Positions 42,316 to 51,693 of a stretch of 64,000 nucleotides of DNA are shown here, in pieces (the stretch's first letter is position 1; each line of letters starts with the position of its first letter). Origin of the DNA: Deltaproteobacteria bacterium (GTDB lineage: Bacteria > Desulfobacterota > Syntrophobacteria > Syntrophobacterales > Syntrophobacteraceae); contig JAJYDE010000019.1 of NCBI GenBank assembly GCA_021777755.1, positions 1 through 64,000 on the forward strand. The letters run 5' to 3'. The notes below the pieces were generated by a model. That model made no database searches. It saw nothing but the letters and a program-made list of their open reading frames with translations, and was not told the origin of the DNA. The translations under genes were made by a program, and so were the position numbers.

Positions 42316-43599
42316 TCATACCCTTTCCAGTGTAATGGCGAATCCCATCCCGCCGCCGATGCACAGTGTGGCAAGTCCTTTTTGCAGATTCCGGCGATTT
42401 AGCTCCATGGCCAGCCCGTAGGTGATCCGTGCGCCGCTGCAGCCGACGGGATGTCCAATCGAGATCGCGCCTCCGTTGACGTTCACCCTTTTCCAATCCA
42501 AATTGAGTTCCCGCATGCAGGCCAGGGCTTGCGAGGCGAAAGCCTCATTGAGTTCGATCAGTTCGACCTCATCCATGGTCCATCCGGCCTTCTTGAGCGC
42601 CAGTCGCGTTGCGGGGATGACTCCGAGCCCCATGTATGCCGGATCGATAGCGCCAGCGGCGTAGGATTTGATACGGGCAAGGGGCTTTAAGTCCATTTTT
42701 TTCGCCTTTTCCCCGGACATCACCAGCAGGGCGGCCCCGGCGTCGTTTATACCCGAAGCGTTGCCCGCCGTAACCGTTCCCCCCGCTTTAAAAAAGGCCT
42801 TGAGCTTCGCCATTTTCTCCATGCTCGTGTCCATGGGGCGCTCATCGATCTCAAAGAGCGTCTGGCCGCTTTTGGACTTGGGCAGGGGGACCGCAACTAT
42901 TTCGTCCTTTAGTTTTCCTGAGGCGATCGCCGCCCTTGCGCGTTCATGGCTTTCCAGGCCGAGCTTATCCTGGTCTTCACGACTGATCGAGTACTTCTCG
43001 GCGATATTTTCCGCCGTCACCCCCATGTGGTAGCCGTAGAAAAGCTCCCACAAGCCATCGTGAACCATAAGGTCAACGGCTTCGACGTTGAACATGCGCG
43101 CGCCTTCGCGCATGGCGGGCATGGCATAAGGGATCCTGCTCATGTTTTCCATCCCCCCCGCAACGATCGCCTCCGCGTCTCCCGCGGCTATCGCCTGGGC
43201 AGCCAGAGCGATCGCCTTCATTCCGGAAGCGCAAACCTTGTTCACCGTGAAAGCGGGAACTTCCTTGGGCATTCCGGCGTAAATGGTGGCCTGCCTGGCC
43301 GGGTTCTGTCCCTGGCCAGCCTGGACCACGTTGCCCATGATGACCTCATCGATTTCGATCTCACGATGGGATTCATCCCATTGGCGGTATTTTTGCTCCA
43401 GTTCGATCAGCCCATCACCCTTCAGCCGGTCGGGACCAAAAGAGATCATATCTTCAGTGGCCCTTGGTTTAAGGCCTGCGCGCTTCAGACTCTCGCGAAT
43501 GCATATTGCTCCAAGCTGAGCCGCCGGGACATCCTTGAGCGATCCCATGAAATTTCCAACCGCGGTCCTGGCGCCGCTAACGATAACAACTTCTTTCAT
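42316..43599 (-). CDS. Acetyl-CoA C-acyltransferase (thiolase)
   Basis: Start at ATG 43599 (GGAGACGAA upstream); 427 aa. Nucleophilic Cys in VNKVCASGMKAIALAAQAI, and the C-terminal motifs NEAFASQALACMRE, NVNGGAISIGHPVGCSGARI and IGGGMGFAITLERV, identify a degradative/biosynthetic thiolase. It forms or cleaves acetoacetyl-CoA or 3-ketoacyl-CoA. An insertion of about 35 residues near the N-terminus (FGPDRLKGDGLIELEQKYRQ) makes it slightly longer than the typical 390-400 aa. It stands alone, without beta-oxidation neighbours. Confidence 0.93.
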   Translation of the reverse strand: MKEVVIVSGARTAVGNFMGSLKDVPAAQLGAICIRESLKRAGLKPRATEDMISFGPDRLKGDGLIELEQKYRQWDESHREIEIDEVIMGNVVQAGQGQNPARQATIYAGMPKEVPAFTVNKVCASGMKAIALAAQAIAAGDAEAIVAGGMENMSRIPYAMPAMREGARMFNVEAVDLMVHDGLWELFYGYHMGVTAENIAEKYSISREDQDKLGLESHERARAAIASGKLKDEIVAVPLPKSKSGQTLFEIDERPMDTSMEKMAKLKAFFKAGGTVTAGNASGINDAGAALLVMSGEKAKKMDLKPLARIKSYAAGAIDPAYMGLGVIPATRLALKKAGWTMDEVELIELNEAFASQALACMRELNLDWKRVNVNGGAISIGHPVGCSGARITYGLAMELNRRNLQKGLATLCIGGGMGFAITLERV

Positions 43600-43787
43600 T
43601 TCGTCTCCTTCACAGGTACTGGGTATGCCAGATATCGAAAATGTGCTCCAAATCGGAAACAGTTCCCAGTTTACCAGAAGGGGCACGCTTGTTCAATTGC
43701 CACCGTGCGAACGCGGTTTTTCATGGTTTTCAAATCGTCTTGAATAATGTATGGTCCGCCTATCACACATTCTCGGGAGTATAAATA

Positions 43788-44717
43788 ATGGATATATTCG
43801 TTTCAGGCTCGCTGGCCTATGACCGCATCATGGATTTTCCGGGTCGTTTTGCCGACCACATCCTGCCCGATACAGTTTACGTGCTAAACGTCTGTTTCAA
43901 TATAAACGGGCTGGTGGAAAAGTTCGGGGGAACCGCCGGCAATATCGCATACAGCCTCAGCGTGCTCGGAGAGTCGCCCTGTATCGTGGCCAGTTGCGGC
44001 GAGGACTTCGCCAGGTATGAAAGATGGCTCGGTCAAAACGGCTTGCCTCTCTCCCATATAAGACAGGTCTCGGGTGTTCTTACCGCCGGGGCATATATCA
44101 CCACCGATCTTGACGACAACCAGATAACCGCCTTCAATCCCGGCGCCATGGCTTTCGAGGCCGAACTGCCCGCGCTGGACTCTTCGAGCCTGCTCCTCAT
44201 CGGGCCGGGAAACAAAAATGACATGATGAATTTGGCTGAAAAAGCCCGCCTTGCCGGCACGCCCTTTTTCTTCGACCCGGGCCAGAGCCTGAACATATGG
44301 AACGGAGAGGAACTGCGGCAAGCCGTTTCCGGAGCGCTCTGCTTTATTTCAAACGATTATGAACTGTCGCTGTTTTTGCGAATGACCGGATGGAAGACGG
44401 GCGACCTGCATGGAGCGGTGCGGATGGTGATTACCACCATGGGATCGGAAGGGGCGATTCTGGACGACGGGAATGAAAAATGGCTCATTCCGGCTGTTGC
44501 CACCGATAATGTCCTCGATCCCACGGGGGCCGGCGACACCTTTCGCGCAGGAGTGTTGAAGGCTCTGGCAATGAAGCTGCCCTGGGACGTCGCGTGCAAA
44601 ATGGGCGCCACAGCCGCCTCCTTTTCCGTGCAGCACTACGGCACCCAGGAACACAAGTTCAGTTGGGCCGAATTTTGTCTGCGCTACGAGAAGGCCTATG
44701 GACCCCTGGAGTGCTGA
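43788..44717 (+). CDS. PfkB-family carbohydrate/adenosine-type kinase
   Basis: The 309-aa product has the ribokinase fold: FVSGSLAYDRIMDFPGRFAD at the start, GGTAGNIAYSLSVLG near residue 45, and the catalytic signature DPTGAGDTFRAGVL (PfkB signature 2 with the base Asp). Sequences such as FNINGLVEKFGGTAGNIAYS resemble bacterial adenosine-kinase-like members. It phosphorylates a sugar or nucleoside with ATP; the substrate is uncertain. It stands alone and ends at a terminator hairpin. Confidence 0.88.
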   Translation: MDIFVSGSLAYDRIMDFPGRFADHILPDTVYVLNVCFNINGLVEKFGGTAGNIAYSLSVLGESPCIVASCGEDFARYERWLGQNGLPLSHIRQVSGVLTAGAYITTDLDDNQITAFNPGAMAFEAELPALDSSSLLLIGPGNKNDMMNLAEKARLAGTPFFFDPGQSLNIWNGEELRQAVSGALCFISNDYELSLFLRMTGWKTGDLHGAVRMVITTMGSEGAILDDGNEKWLIPAVATDNVLDPTGAGDTFRAGVLKALAMKLPWDVACKMGATAASFSVQHYGTQEHKFSWAEFCLRYEKAYGPLEC

Positions 44718-44744
44718 AGGACAAATATCGTAAAATGTGCATGT

Positions 44745-44785
44745 GCGGGTGGCACTCCTGGCCGCCCGCCATTTTCTCCATTTTC
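44745..44785 (+). terminator. Rho-independent terminator after the PfkB gene
   Basis: GCGGGTGGC and GCCGCCCGC pair over 9 bp (one G-U) around ACTCCTG, followed by CATTTTCTCCATTTTC, a T-rich tail. It lies 28 nt after the kinase stop and reaches the convergent cbiET stop. Confidence 0.7.
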
Positions 44786-46052
44786 ATCGACTCACGCCCT
44801 TTGGACCCGCGGAGAGGATGAAAACGGGATTCAGCGCCTCAAGTCGTAGTTCTTTGCCTGCTGGAACCGAACGGTTTGCCTGGATCTGAACTATGCAAAC
44901 CTCGAACCCCTTGTTTTTCCAAAATGTTGCGGCCTTCTCCAGGGTGTGGAGCAGCACGGCTGTTTGCACCACCATGCCGCCGGGAAGAAGCCTGTTTGAT
45001 ACCACTTCCAGTATCGCCTCGAGGTTCTCCCCGCTTCCTCCGATGAAGACACGGTCCGGGGCGGCAAGCTCTGCAAGGGCGTCCAAGGCCTCCGCGCATA
45101 TCGCCCGGACACGCAACGCCCCGAACTTGTGCAGGTTCAGAAGAAGTTTGGCGTATCTCGAAGGGTTCTTTTCGACGGCGTAGACCTGCTCAAGTCTCGC
45201 TATCCTGGCCGCTTCGATGGAAACAGAGCCCGTTGCGGCCCCAAGGTCCCAGAGCACCTGGCCATGTTCGAGCTGAAGGCTGGCCAGTACCACGGCTCTT
45301 ACTTCCTTCTTGGTGATCATTGCGGCTTCGCGCTCGAAGGCTTCCTCCTCGAACCCGAAAACCCTTTGCCCCGGCGAGGCGTTATCTGCCGGTCCCATGC
45401 CTTCAGGGACGATCACCACGACGTTCAAAGGCGAAAATTCCATGCCCGAGGCTTCCGAGGGTGAAAACGAGCCAATGCTCTGCCGCTCGGTTCCCAGTTG
45501 CTCGCCTATGAGCATCCGGCATTCGGGAAAGCCCGAGCGGATAAGTTCGCGGGCAATCCACCGGGGTTTGTGCCGGGGATCGGTGAGAACTCCCGCCTTG
45601 CGGCCATTTTGAAGGGTTTCCAGGAGTCGTTCCATGCCTGCCTCGCCCCTGGCTCCATGAAAGCTCACCGCATCCAATGAATCCCAACTCTCGCCAGCGG
45701 CAGCGCAGAGCATCTGAATGCTGGTGACATTCGGAATCACGACCAGCCGGTCCCTGCCGAATTTTTCGGACAGCGTATTCCCGAGGCCGAAAAAAAGAGG
45801 ATCTCCCGAGCAAATGAACGCAAGCCGTCTACTATTTGAAACCGCGCCGATTTCTTCGATGCTTTCCGAAAGGGGCGATTTCAAGTAAAGCTTCTCGCCC
45901 CCATGGTCTTGGAACGATTCAAGAAGTCTCGGGGCTCCGGCAAGGATTTGCGCCGCCGCGATCCACTCCAGAGCAAGGGCGCTCAGCCATTGCGGGCCGG
46001 CGCCCATCCCGATGACCGCAATACTCGGGGGCTTCCAGTCAACCGCATTCAC
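44784..46052 (-). CDS. cbiET: Cobalt-precorrin C5,15-methyltransferase/decarboxylase, CbiE-CbiT fusion
   Basis: A GTG at 46052 with AGGAGGAG upstream gives 422 aa. Residues 1-210 are a CbiE-type tetrapyrrole methylase (IAVIGMGAGPQWLSALALEW, FICSGDPLFFGLG, MLCAAAGESWDSLDAVSFHG). Residues about 225-420 are CbiT (LASLQLEHGQVLWDLGAATG, SVSIEAARI, VFIGGSGENLEAIL, GGMVVQTAVLLHTLEKA). The fused enzyme methylates C5 and C15 and removes the ring-C acetate carboxyl in corrin synthesis. It lies 37 nt downstream of cbiD. Confidence 0.94.
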   Translation of the reverse strand: MNAVDWKPPSIAVIGMGAGPQWLSALALEWIAAAQILAGAPRLLESFQDHGGEKLYLKSPLSESIEEIGAVSNSRRLAFICSGDPLFFGLGNTLSEKFGRDRLVVIPNVTSIQMLCAAAGESWDSLDAVSFHGARGEAGMERLLETLQNGRKAGVLTDPRHKPRWIARELIRSGFPECRMLIGEQLGTERQSIGSFSPSEASGMEFSPLNVVVIVPEGMGPADNASPGQRVFGFEEEAFEREAAMITKKEVRAVVLASLQLEHGQVLWDLGAATGSVSIEAARIARLEQVYAVEKNPSRYAKLLLNLHKFGALRVRAICAEALDALAELAAPDRVFIGGSGENLEAILEVVSNRLLPGGMVVQTAVLLHTLEKAATFWKNKGFEVCIVQIQANRSVPAGKELRLEALNPVFILSAGPKGVSR

Positions 46053-46089
46053 CAAAACTCCTCCTGCATTGCGAAAGGTTCGCCGTTGC

Positions 46090-47394
46090 TCACTTCTCGC
46101 CCACCTCGGCCAGAAGTTTTCCGTCATAATCGAATAGAAGCAGCCTTATTCGAGCCGCTCGGCCGCAGAGACGCTCCGATTGTTGCGCAGCCTTTCGAGC
46201 AATCGACTCCACGATGTCACAGGCGCCTTTTGCGGCAATGATTTCCAGGGCGTGTCTGGCGGTGTTGGCCGAGGCCAATTCCCGGCAGAAATTGTCAGTA
46301 TGGCCCAAGCCGCGAGCCACCTGGGCCAGGAATTCGAGATCCATGGACGCGGCATGGGCATGTGTGTAAGGATGCCCGATGGCCATTTTAACGGCCTTGC
46401 CGAAAAATACGCTGTGAACAATAGTCGAAAAGCCGAACCTTACCGCCTCGCCGACCGAGAAGGAAAAAAAATCGGCAATCTGTATGAAAGCCTCGGGAGC
46501 AAGGTCGGGAAATCTCTGTTTTGCGTATCGCTCGCTTTTGCCCCCGGTGCTTAGCACTGCGGTACCGGGACAATTGGAGGCGGCTACGGAAAAAGCGGCT
46601 TGGATGGTCTGCTCGTATGCTTCATGCGAAAATGGCTTGACGATGCCCGTGGTGCCAAGAATTGAAATCCCACCGGTTATCCCCAGTCTTGGATTAAGAG
46701 TGTGCCGGGCGAGTTCTTCGCCTTTTGGCGCCTCGATTTCAACTTGGATCAGAAATTCATGGGGCAGGGTGAAAAGCCGATCGGGATTTGAGGCTTCATA
46801 AAGAGGCAGCCGAACGGATGCCTTCCCACCGGAAGTCTGGGCTCTTTCCCATTCGAGGCCGGTGTGCCCACTTTGGGAACTTTTTTGAAGGACCGCCTCC
46901 AGTACGAACGGATCGCAACGCAGCAGTTCAAGAGTGATATTTTCAGAAAGCATTCGCCTTGGAACGGGATTTATGGCCGGTTCGCCGGGCAGCACCGGGA
47001 GGCCTGGTTTGGTGACCGTGCCGATGCCCCTGCCGGCCAAAACGACGATGCGACTATCGGGTCTTTGCCCGCCCCCCTCTTGGTGGGAACGGCAAAAAAG
47101 CGCTACCCTGGCCCTGATCTCCGCTCCGTTGGTGACATCAGGATCGTCTCCGCCCTCTTTTACAACAGAAGCCCGCGCGGTGCTTCCATTAGTCTGGCAA
47201 GAGGCCACGGGCGTGGCCAGATATATGCCCGAGGGCAGCCGCACCGCTGTCACATCGGTTGAAATTCCGGTTATCAAGCACCTAAGAGCCGCAAGGGTAG
47301 CCGCCGTTGCAGCCGTTCCCGTACTGAAGCCGCAACGCAAGGCGGGGCCGCTGCCCGGGCTTTCTTGGCGGCATTTGGACCTGTCAGTGCCCAT
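46090..47394 (-). CDS. cbiD: Cobalt-precorrin-5B C1-methyltransferase
   Basis: Start at ATG 47394, overlapping the cbiC end by 11 nt; 434 aa. The family start CGFSTGTAATAATLAALRCL is clear, with VVKEGGDDPDVTNGAEIRAR, PGEPAINPVPRRML, ITGGISILGTTGIVKPFSHE and KMAIGHPYTHAHAASMDLEF. CbiD marks the anaerobic (early cobalt) route to vitamin B12. The C-terminal tail is slightly longer than typical (~370 aa). Confidence 0.95.
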   Translation of the reverse strand: MGTDRSKCRQESPGSGPALRCGFSTGTAATAATLAALRCLITGISTDVTAVRLPSGIYLATPVASCQTNGSTARASVVKEGGDDPDVTNGAEIRARVALFCRSHQEGGGQRPDSRIVVLAGRGIGTVTKPGLPVLPGEPAINPVPRRMLSENITLELLRCDPFVLEAVLQKSSQSGHTGLEWERAQTSGGKASVRLPLYEASNPDRLFTLPHEFLIQVEIEAPKGEELARHTLNPRLGITGGISILGTTGIVKPFSHEAYEQTIQAAFSVAASNCPGTAVLSTGGKSERYAKQRFPDLAPEAFIQIADFFSFSVGEAVRFGFSTIVHSVFFGKAVKMAIGHPYTHAHAASMDLEFLAQVARGLGHTDNFCRELASANTARHALEIIAAKGACDIVESIARKAAQQSERLCGRAARIRLLLFDYDGKLLAEVGEK

Positions 47395-48070
47395 CGATGT
47401 TTTCAGCAAGCTCCAAAAGCGCGTGTATGATGGCCACTGCCACCGTACTGCCACCCTTTCTGCCCAAAACCGTGATGGAAGGTTGTTCGGGGACTTCCTG
47501 CAAAGCGTTTTTGGATTCTTCTGCCTGAACAAATCCAACCGGCACTCCGATCAGCAAACCCGGACGAACGCCGTCTTCCCTGATCAGCCGAATCATTTCC
47601 AAAAGGGCCGTCGGTGCGTTTCCAACGGCCACCACGGCGCCGTCCAGATCCTTGGCGCAACTGCGAAAGGCCGCAAGCGTTCGTGTAACCCCGCTTTTTT
47701 GAGCCATCTCCATGCTCTGAGGGTTGGAAGCCGGGCATATTACCTCGTTGCCGTACCATTGGAGCCGCCAGGGAGAAAGACCTGCCTGAATCATTCTCGT
47801 GTCGGCAAATATGGGGGCGCCATTCTTTAGAGCCTCAATCCCCCTGGAAACACCATCCGGGGTGAAACGAAGCCTGTTGGCATAGTCGAAATCGCCGGTC
47901 GTGTGAATAACCCTTCGTATTATTTGCCATTCATCGTCAGGGAAAGAATGCGGGCCCATCTCTTCGTCGATGATCCGAAAACTTTCCACTTCGATACGGC
48001 GTCCGGCCTTGACCAGGCCGGAGCGTCCGAGCCGTCCGTTGGGAGGAAATTGCAGTATCACCCGTTTCAC
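47384..48070 (-). CDS. cbiC: Precorrin-8X methylmutase
   Basis: Moves the C11 methyl to C12 to give cobyrinate. A start at GTG 48070 gives 228 aa; an in-frame GTG at 48061 has a better placed GAGG and may be the true start. Family motifs include VIHTTGDFDYANRLRFTPDG, GAPIFADTRMIQAGLS, VAVGNAPTALLEMIRLIRED and GRKGGSTVAVAIIHALLEL, with the active-site His in VIHTTGD. It heads the cbiC-cbiD-cbiET group, about 100 nt after the PhoR-like gene. No cobalamin riboswitch is visible upstream. Confidence 0.94.
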   Translation of the reverse strand: MKRVILQFPPNGRLGRSGLVKAGRRIEVESFRIIDEEMGPHSFPDDEWQIIRRVIHTTGDFDYANRLRFTPDGVSRGIEALKNGAPIFADTRMIQAGLSPWRLQWYGNEVICPASNPQSMEMAQKSGVTRTLAAFRSCAKDLDGAVVAVGNAPTALLEMIRLIREDGVRPGLLIGVPVGFVQAEESKNALQEVPEQPSITVLGRKGGSTVAVAIIHALLELAENIDGH

Positions 48071-48170
48071 CTCGAATTGAATTTCCGGAAAAACTACACT
48101 ATCCGGCCGGGAAGATCAATCCTGATAAGCAGGGGCGCGTTCTGTGGTTTTCTGGAATCAGCGTTTGCTC

Positions 48171-49547
48171 TCACGCAGCGGGAAGGGTGAAAAAAAAGAT
48201 CGATCCCGAAGACATCTCTTTGCGGGGGCTTTCCACCCAGATCGCGCCCCCGTGATTTTTCAGAATATGGCGGCATATTGCAAGCCCCAGTCCGGTGCTG
48301 CCGGCCTCTTTGCCCCGATGTCTTTCAACACGGAAAAATCTTTCGAATATTCTCTGCTGGTCCTGCCGGGGGATCCCCGGCCCGTAGTCGCCGATTGCTA
48401 TTTTCACTTCGCCCTCGCGAAGCTCGGAAAAAACCTCGACCTTTGCTCCCGGCGGACTGTATCGCACCGCATTTTCCAGAAGATTTCGAAACAGCTGGAC
48501 CAGTTGGTCATAATCGGCCCGCACCAGAGGTCCTTCCGCGGCAAAATCGCTTTCAATGACAACGTTTCTTTGTTCAGCCATGGGGGCGCAGGCCCTCCAG
48601 GCCTCCATAAAAGCCTCGGCGCTATTTACCGGCTTCATGTCCGTGGTGTTGTCGTAGTCTTCAACCCTGGCAAGTTGCAGCAGGTCATTGACAATTTTGA
48701 TCATATTGTCTGCGTTTTTCAAAATGACTTCCAAACAGGAATTGCGCAACTCCGCGTCGCTTTCATCGGTCATGAGCATCTCCGTATAGCCCTTTATGGA
48801 TGTGAGCGGAGTTCGTAATTCATGCGAAGCGTTGGCCACGAAGTCGCGCCTTATTTTTTCGAGCCTCTTGAGTTCCGAGATGTCATGGAGGGCAATAATC
48901 GCCCCGTATTCCTGTTCCGACTGTTCTACCCGGACGATGTGAAAATGACAGAAGCGCTCCGACTCGATGGCCACCTCGCTGTGAAAGGAATGGATCTCCT
49001 TTGCCAGGACACGGTTGCAGGCCGCCTGCAACTCCGGATTCCTGATGATCTCAAGAGGTCTTCGCCCCTTGAGTTCGACAACAGAGGAAAACATGTTTCT
49101 CGCCGCCCGGTTGGACGAATGGATCCTGCCCGCGGCGTTGATCAGCAGTATGCCTTCCTCGATGCCGTCCAGGATGCTTTCGAGCTGAGACTTTTGCTCG
49201 GTCATCGTTTGGATGTAGGATTCGACTCGCGCACCGTTTTCCCGAATCGATTTGGCGAGAGGGTAGAGGTATTGGCCGGGATAAAACTGGGTGAGAGGCT
49301 TGACTTTGCCCTGCCCGATCGAATCGGCCGCCGTCGAAAGGATATGGACCGAACGGTTTGTTCTGAGTAAAAAAACAAGGTTCGTCAGGGCCAGGACAAA
49401 CCCGGCGGCTATGACTATGAATTGAATGTAGGTCAGGCTGTCGGCCGCGCAGTTGTTTCGATAAACGGCCGAGACGAAAAGGGCCGCAAAAAACAGTGCC
49501 CATACCAAAAGCAGAAAACCGATTTTGAGTCTTAATTCAGGGCGCAT
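48171..49547 (-). CDS. PhoR-like membrane sensor histidine kinase
   Basis: Start at ATG 49547, just after the regulator stop; 458 aa. Two membrane helices (LLLVWALFFAALFVSAVY and LTYIQFIVIAAGFVLALTNL) bracket a very short outer loop. A PAS domain (about 115-215; LESILDGIEEGILLINAAGR), H-box FVANASHELRTPLTSIKGYT and ATPase boxes (NLLENAVRYS, IGDYGPGIP, GSTGLGLAICRHILKNHGG) follow. The pair resembles PhoB/PhoR, which normally senses phosphate limitation, but no pst or phoU genes are in the window, so the signal is unproven. Confidence 0.92.
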   Translation of the reverse strand: MRPELRLKIGFLLLVWALFFAALFVSAVYRNNCAADSLTYIQFIVIAAGFVLALTNLVFLLRTNRSVHILSTAADSIGQGKVKPLTQFYPGQYLYPLAKSIRENGARVESYIQTMTEQKSQLESILDGIEEGILLINAAGRIHSSNRAARNMFSSVVELKGRRPLEIIRNPELQAACNRVLAKEIHSFHSEVAIESERFCHFHIVRVEQSEQEYGAIIALHDISELKRLEKIRRDFVANASHELRTPLTSIKGYTEMLMTDESDAELRNSCLEVILKNADNMIKIVNDLLQLARVEDYDNTTDMKPVNSAEAFMEAWRACAPMAEQRNVVIESDFAAEGPLVRADYDQLVQLFRNLLENAVRYSPPGAKVEVFSELREGEVKIAIGDYGPGIPRQDQQRIFERFFRVERHRGKEAGSTGLGLAICRHILKNHGGAIWVESPRKEMSSGSIFFFTLPAA

Positions 49548-49548
49548 A

Positions 49549-50232
49549 TCAATTCCGAAATCTATACCCCACACCGCGCACTGTCTCTATCAGGTCGGCG
49601 CGGGTGAGCAGTTTTTGCCTCAATCGGCGTATATGAGTGTCCACTGTGCGGGCATAGCCTTCGAAGTGATATCCCCACACCCGGTCGAGCAACTGTTCGC
49701 GGTTGAGCACCTTGCCCTGGTTGTTGATCAACTCCGAGAGCAGTTTGAACTCTGTTGCGGTAAGAACGATTTCCTCTCCTTCGATAGTGAGGCGATGGGC
49801 TTCGAAATCGATTTCCATTCCCGAGTGAGTGAAAACCGCCTTCGGATGATATTCCTGGCCCGATCGACGCAAAATTGCCCGTACCCGCAAAAGAAGTTCC
49901 CTCGGGCTGAAGGGTTTTACGACATAATCGTCGGCTCCCAGTTCCAGGCCGATTATCCGGTCTATTTCCTCCCCCCTGGCCGTAAGGATCAATACCGGAA
50001 CGTTGGCTGTACGCGGCTCTCGTTTGATTTCCCGGCACACCTCGAAGCCGTCTATGCCCGGTATCATCAAATCCAGGATTAGCAGGTCGGGCGGCTGCCT
50101 GCGAATAAGGTCGATGGCCTCATAGCCGTTTTCAGATACCGCGACCTCGAAGGCGGCTTTTTTCATCGTGATGGTCAAAAGCTGCGATATATCAGGATCG
50201 TCTTCCACAATCAGGATTTTGGACCGGTTCAT
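49549..50232 (-). CDS. PhoB/OmpR-type response regulator
   Basis: Start at ATG 50232 (AGGGACAT upstream); 227 aa. A canonical receiver (ILIVEDDPDISQLL, Asp in DLLILDLMIPGIDG, Thr in LILTARG, Lys in VVKPFSPREL) precedes a winged-helix output domain (LTATEFKLLSELINNQGKVL, DRVWGYHFEGYARTVDTHIR, RLRQKLLTRADLIETVRGVG YRFRN). It regulates transcription with the PhoR-like kinase immediately downstream. Confidence 0.94.
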   Translation of the reverse strand: MNRSKILIVEDDPDISQLLTITMKKAAFEVAVSENGYEAIDLIRRQPPDLLILDLMIPGIDGFEVCREIKREPRTANVPVLILTARGEEIDRIIGLELGADDYVVKPFSPRELLLRVRAILRRSGQEYHPKAVFTHSGMEIDFEAHRLTIEGEEIVLTATEFKLLSELINNQGKVLNREQLLDRVWGYHFEGYARTVDTHIRRLRQKLLTRADLIETVRGVGYRFRN

Positions 50233-50691
50233 ATGTCCCTCGCTCGAGTGTGCCCGTATTATAACTTGCTTCAGGGCCATGTCGGCTATTCAAGGTTTCC
50301 AATATACTTCAGCCAATAGAGAAAATGCTCCTGTTTTTTCGCCCGGTTCGAAAATGCACGAAGGGCAAACCTGATGATTCTACAACCCGCTTTGTTACGC
50401 CAATGTGACGGCCAGGTTACGTAAAAGACAAATTTTAGCCAAAATCCATCCCGGGACAGCCGCGGTCCAAATTTGCGCCGCTTGTTGCATCCTTCGAAAA
50501 ATAATTGTCATCACTTCTGTTGTTGGATCGATTTTCGCTAAAGTATATTTCTCCGTTTCCCGATATTAATTTCGATATGTTATCTACGATTACCGTTGAC
50601 TTGAGATTGCGGATTGCCTATTAGTGACTTCATTGATTGAACTGTAATATTAATTGATTTCTGCGGGGTTGGCTATTTTCGGGAGAAAAAA
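50233..50691. other. Long AT-rich intergenic region upstream of mucR
   Basis: About 460 bases between the divergent PhoB-like and MucR-like genes. The right half is clearly richer in A and T than the surroundings (for example GATATTAATTTCGATATG and GTAATATTAATTGATTTC), as expected of a MucR-bound autoregulatory region. I find no convincing PHO box, tRNA or coding frame. Confidence 0.5.
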
Positions 50692-51237
50692 ATGAAAAAG
50701 CTTCTGGACATCGCGGCGGAGATTGTTCAGGCCCAGGCATCGGTCGGGCAGATGTCGGCCGATCAGATCGAACAGTCTTTGGTGAAGACTTTCTCGACGC
50801 TTCAAAGAATGCAGAAGGCTGAAGACGAAGGGGTCCTCCTCGACGGTGTTGCTGTCCGGGAGATTAATGGCGTCGAGAGCGAGCCTGCCCGAAAGGAACC
50901 GCTGGAATCCATTCAGGATGACAAGGTGGTCTGCCTTGAGTGCGGAACGCAGATGAGGCAGCTTACCACCAAACACCTCGGTACGCACAACCTTACCCCT
51001 CGCGAGTACAAGCAAAAATGGGGATTTTCCTTGAAACAGCCTCTTTCGGCAAGGTCTTTGACCCGGGCAAGGAGCAAAGCCGCCAAGAAAAGAGGCCTTC
51101 CCGCAAACTTGGTCAAGTTCCAGGAAGAGAGGAAACAGAAAAAAGCAGAGGCCACGGCCGCGCTCGATTTCAACTCCGGTCAGTCTGAGGTCAGACCCCC
51201 GGTTAAAAGAAGGCCGAAAGCGCACAATTCCGTATAA
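50692..51237 (+). CDS. MucR/Ros-family zinc-finger regulator
   Basis: The 181-aa product has the prokaryotic Ros/MucR C2H2 finger: VCLECGTQMRQLTTKHLGTH supplies CxxC and the His pair, followed by NLTPREYKQKWGFS and the Lys/Arg-rich SKAAKKRGLP. MucR proteins are H-NS-like organisers that bind AT-rich DNA and repress surface-polysaccharide and other genes. The N-terminus (ADQIEQSLVKTFSTLQRM) is the usual oligomerisation helix. A C-terminal basic tail is longer than in alphaproteobacterial MucR. Confidence 0.92.
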   Translation: MKKLLDIAAEIVQAQASVGQMSADQIEQSLVKTFSTLQRMQKAEDEGVLLDGVAVREINGVESEPARKEPLESIQDDKVVCLECGTQMRQLTTKHLGTHNLTPREYKQKWGFSLKQPLSARSLTRARSKAAKKRGLPANLVKFQEERKQKKAEATAALDFNSGQSEVRPPVKRRPKAHNSV

Positions 51238-51399
51238 CCGCATGCTATAAAGTGGCTTCGAGCAGGCCGATCATGCTTGCCGGGGCCGTCCGCGGGAAGG
51301 TGCAAGGCGCCGGCGGAGCGGCCAATGGCTCCGACAATCCACCGGACGAAAAAAATTATATTTCGAGCTTGAAAATCATATACCGATGCTCAGTTTCCT

Positions 51400-51408
51400 T
51401 GGTATAAT
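51400..51408 (+). promoter_or_regulatory. Extended -10 promoter candidate in the 455-nt leader
   Basis: TGG-TATAAT matches TGnTATAAT. No good -35 lies 17 nt upstream. A transcript from here would carry a leader of about 280 nt before the start codon at 51694. The remaining bases of 51238-51693 contain no coding frame or tRNA that I can support. Confidence 0.45.
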
Positions 51409-51693
51409 GGGCTTCTCTCCTGGGAGGATTTCTCTTTTACGTCAAAACCGTTTTCAAATCGTGATGGGTTGACTCCTTGACAACGAGAATGCGGCTATTT
51501 AGGGTGTAATCCAGGTTCCCCTGAGAAATATTGTTGCCCTGAATTGGAATTGGGCTCCTAACGCTTGATTCTGCAGGTTTAAAGAAACCCGTCGTAAACA
51601 ATGTCCTGTGGTCGAAAGAAGTGAAGTTTGGCCTCCATTGGGGAGGATTCCGCAAATTTTTGTCGTGCGCAATTTTGCGCGAAAGGGAAAGGT

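Noticed and set aside
48071-48170. Cobalamin riboswitch upstream of cbiC
   Set aside because: Only 100 nt, without the conserved B12-box; genes may be read through from the PhoB/PhoR pair.
50281-50691. PHO box upstream of the PhoB-like gene
   Set aside because: TGTCAT-like words occur but not the paired 11-nt spacing.
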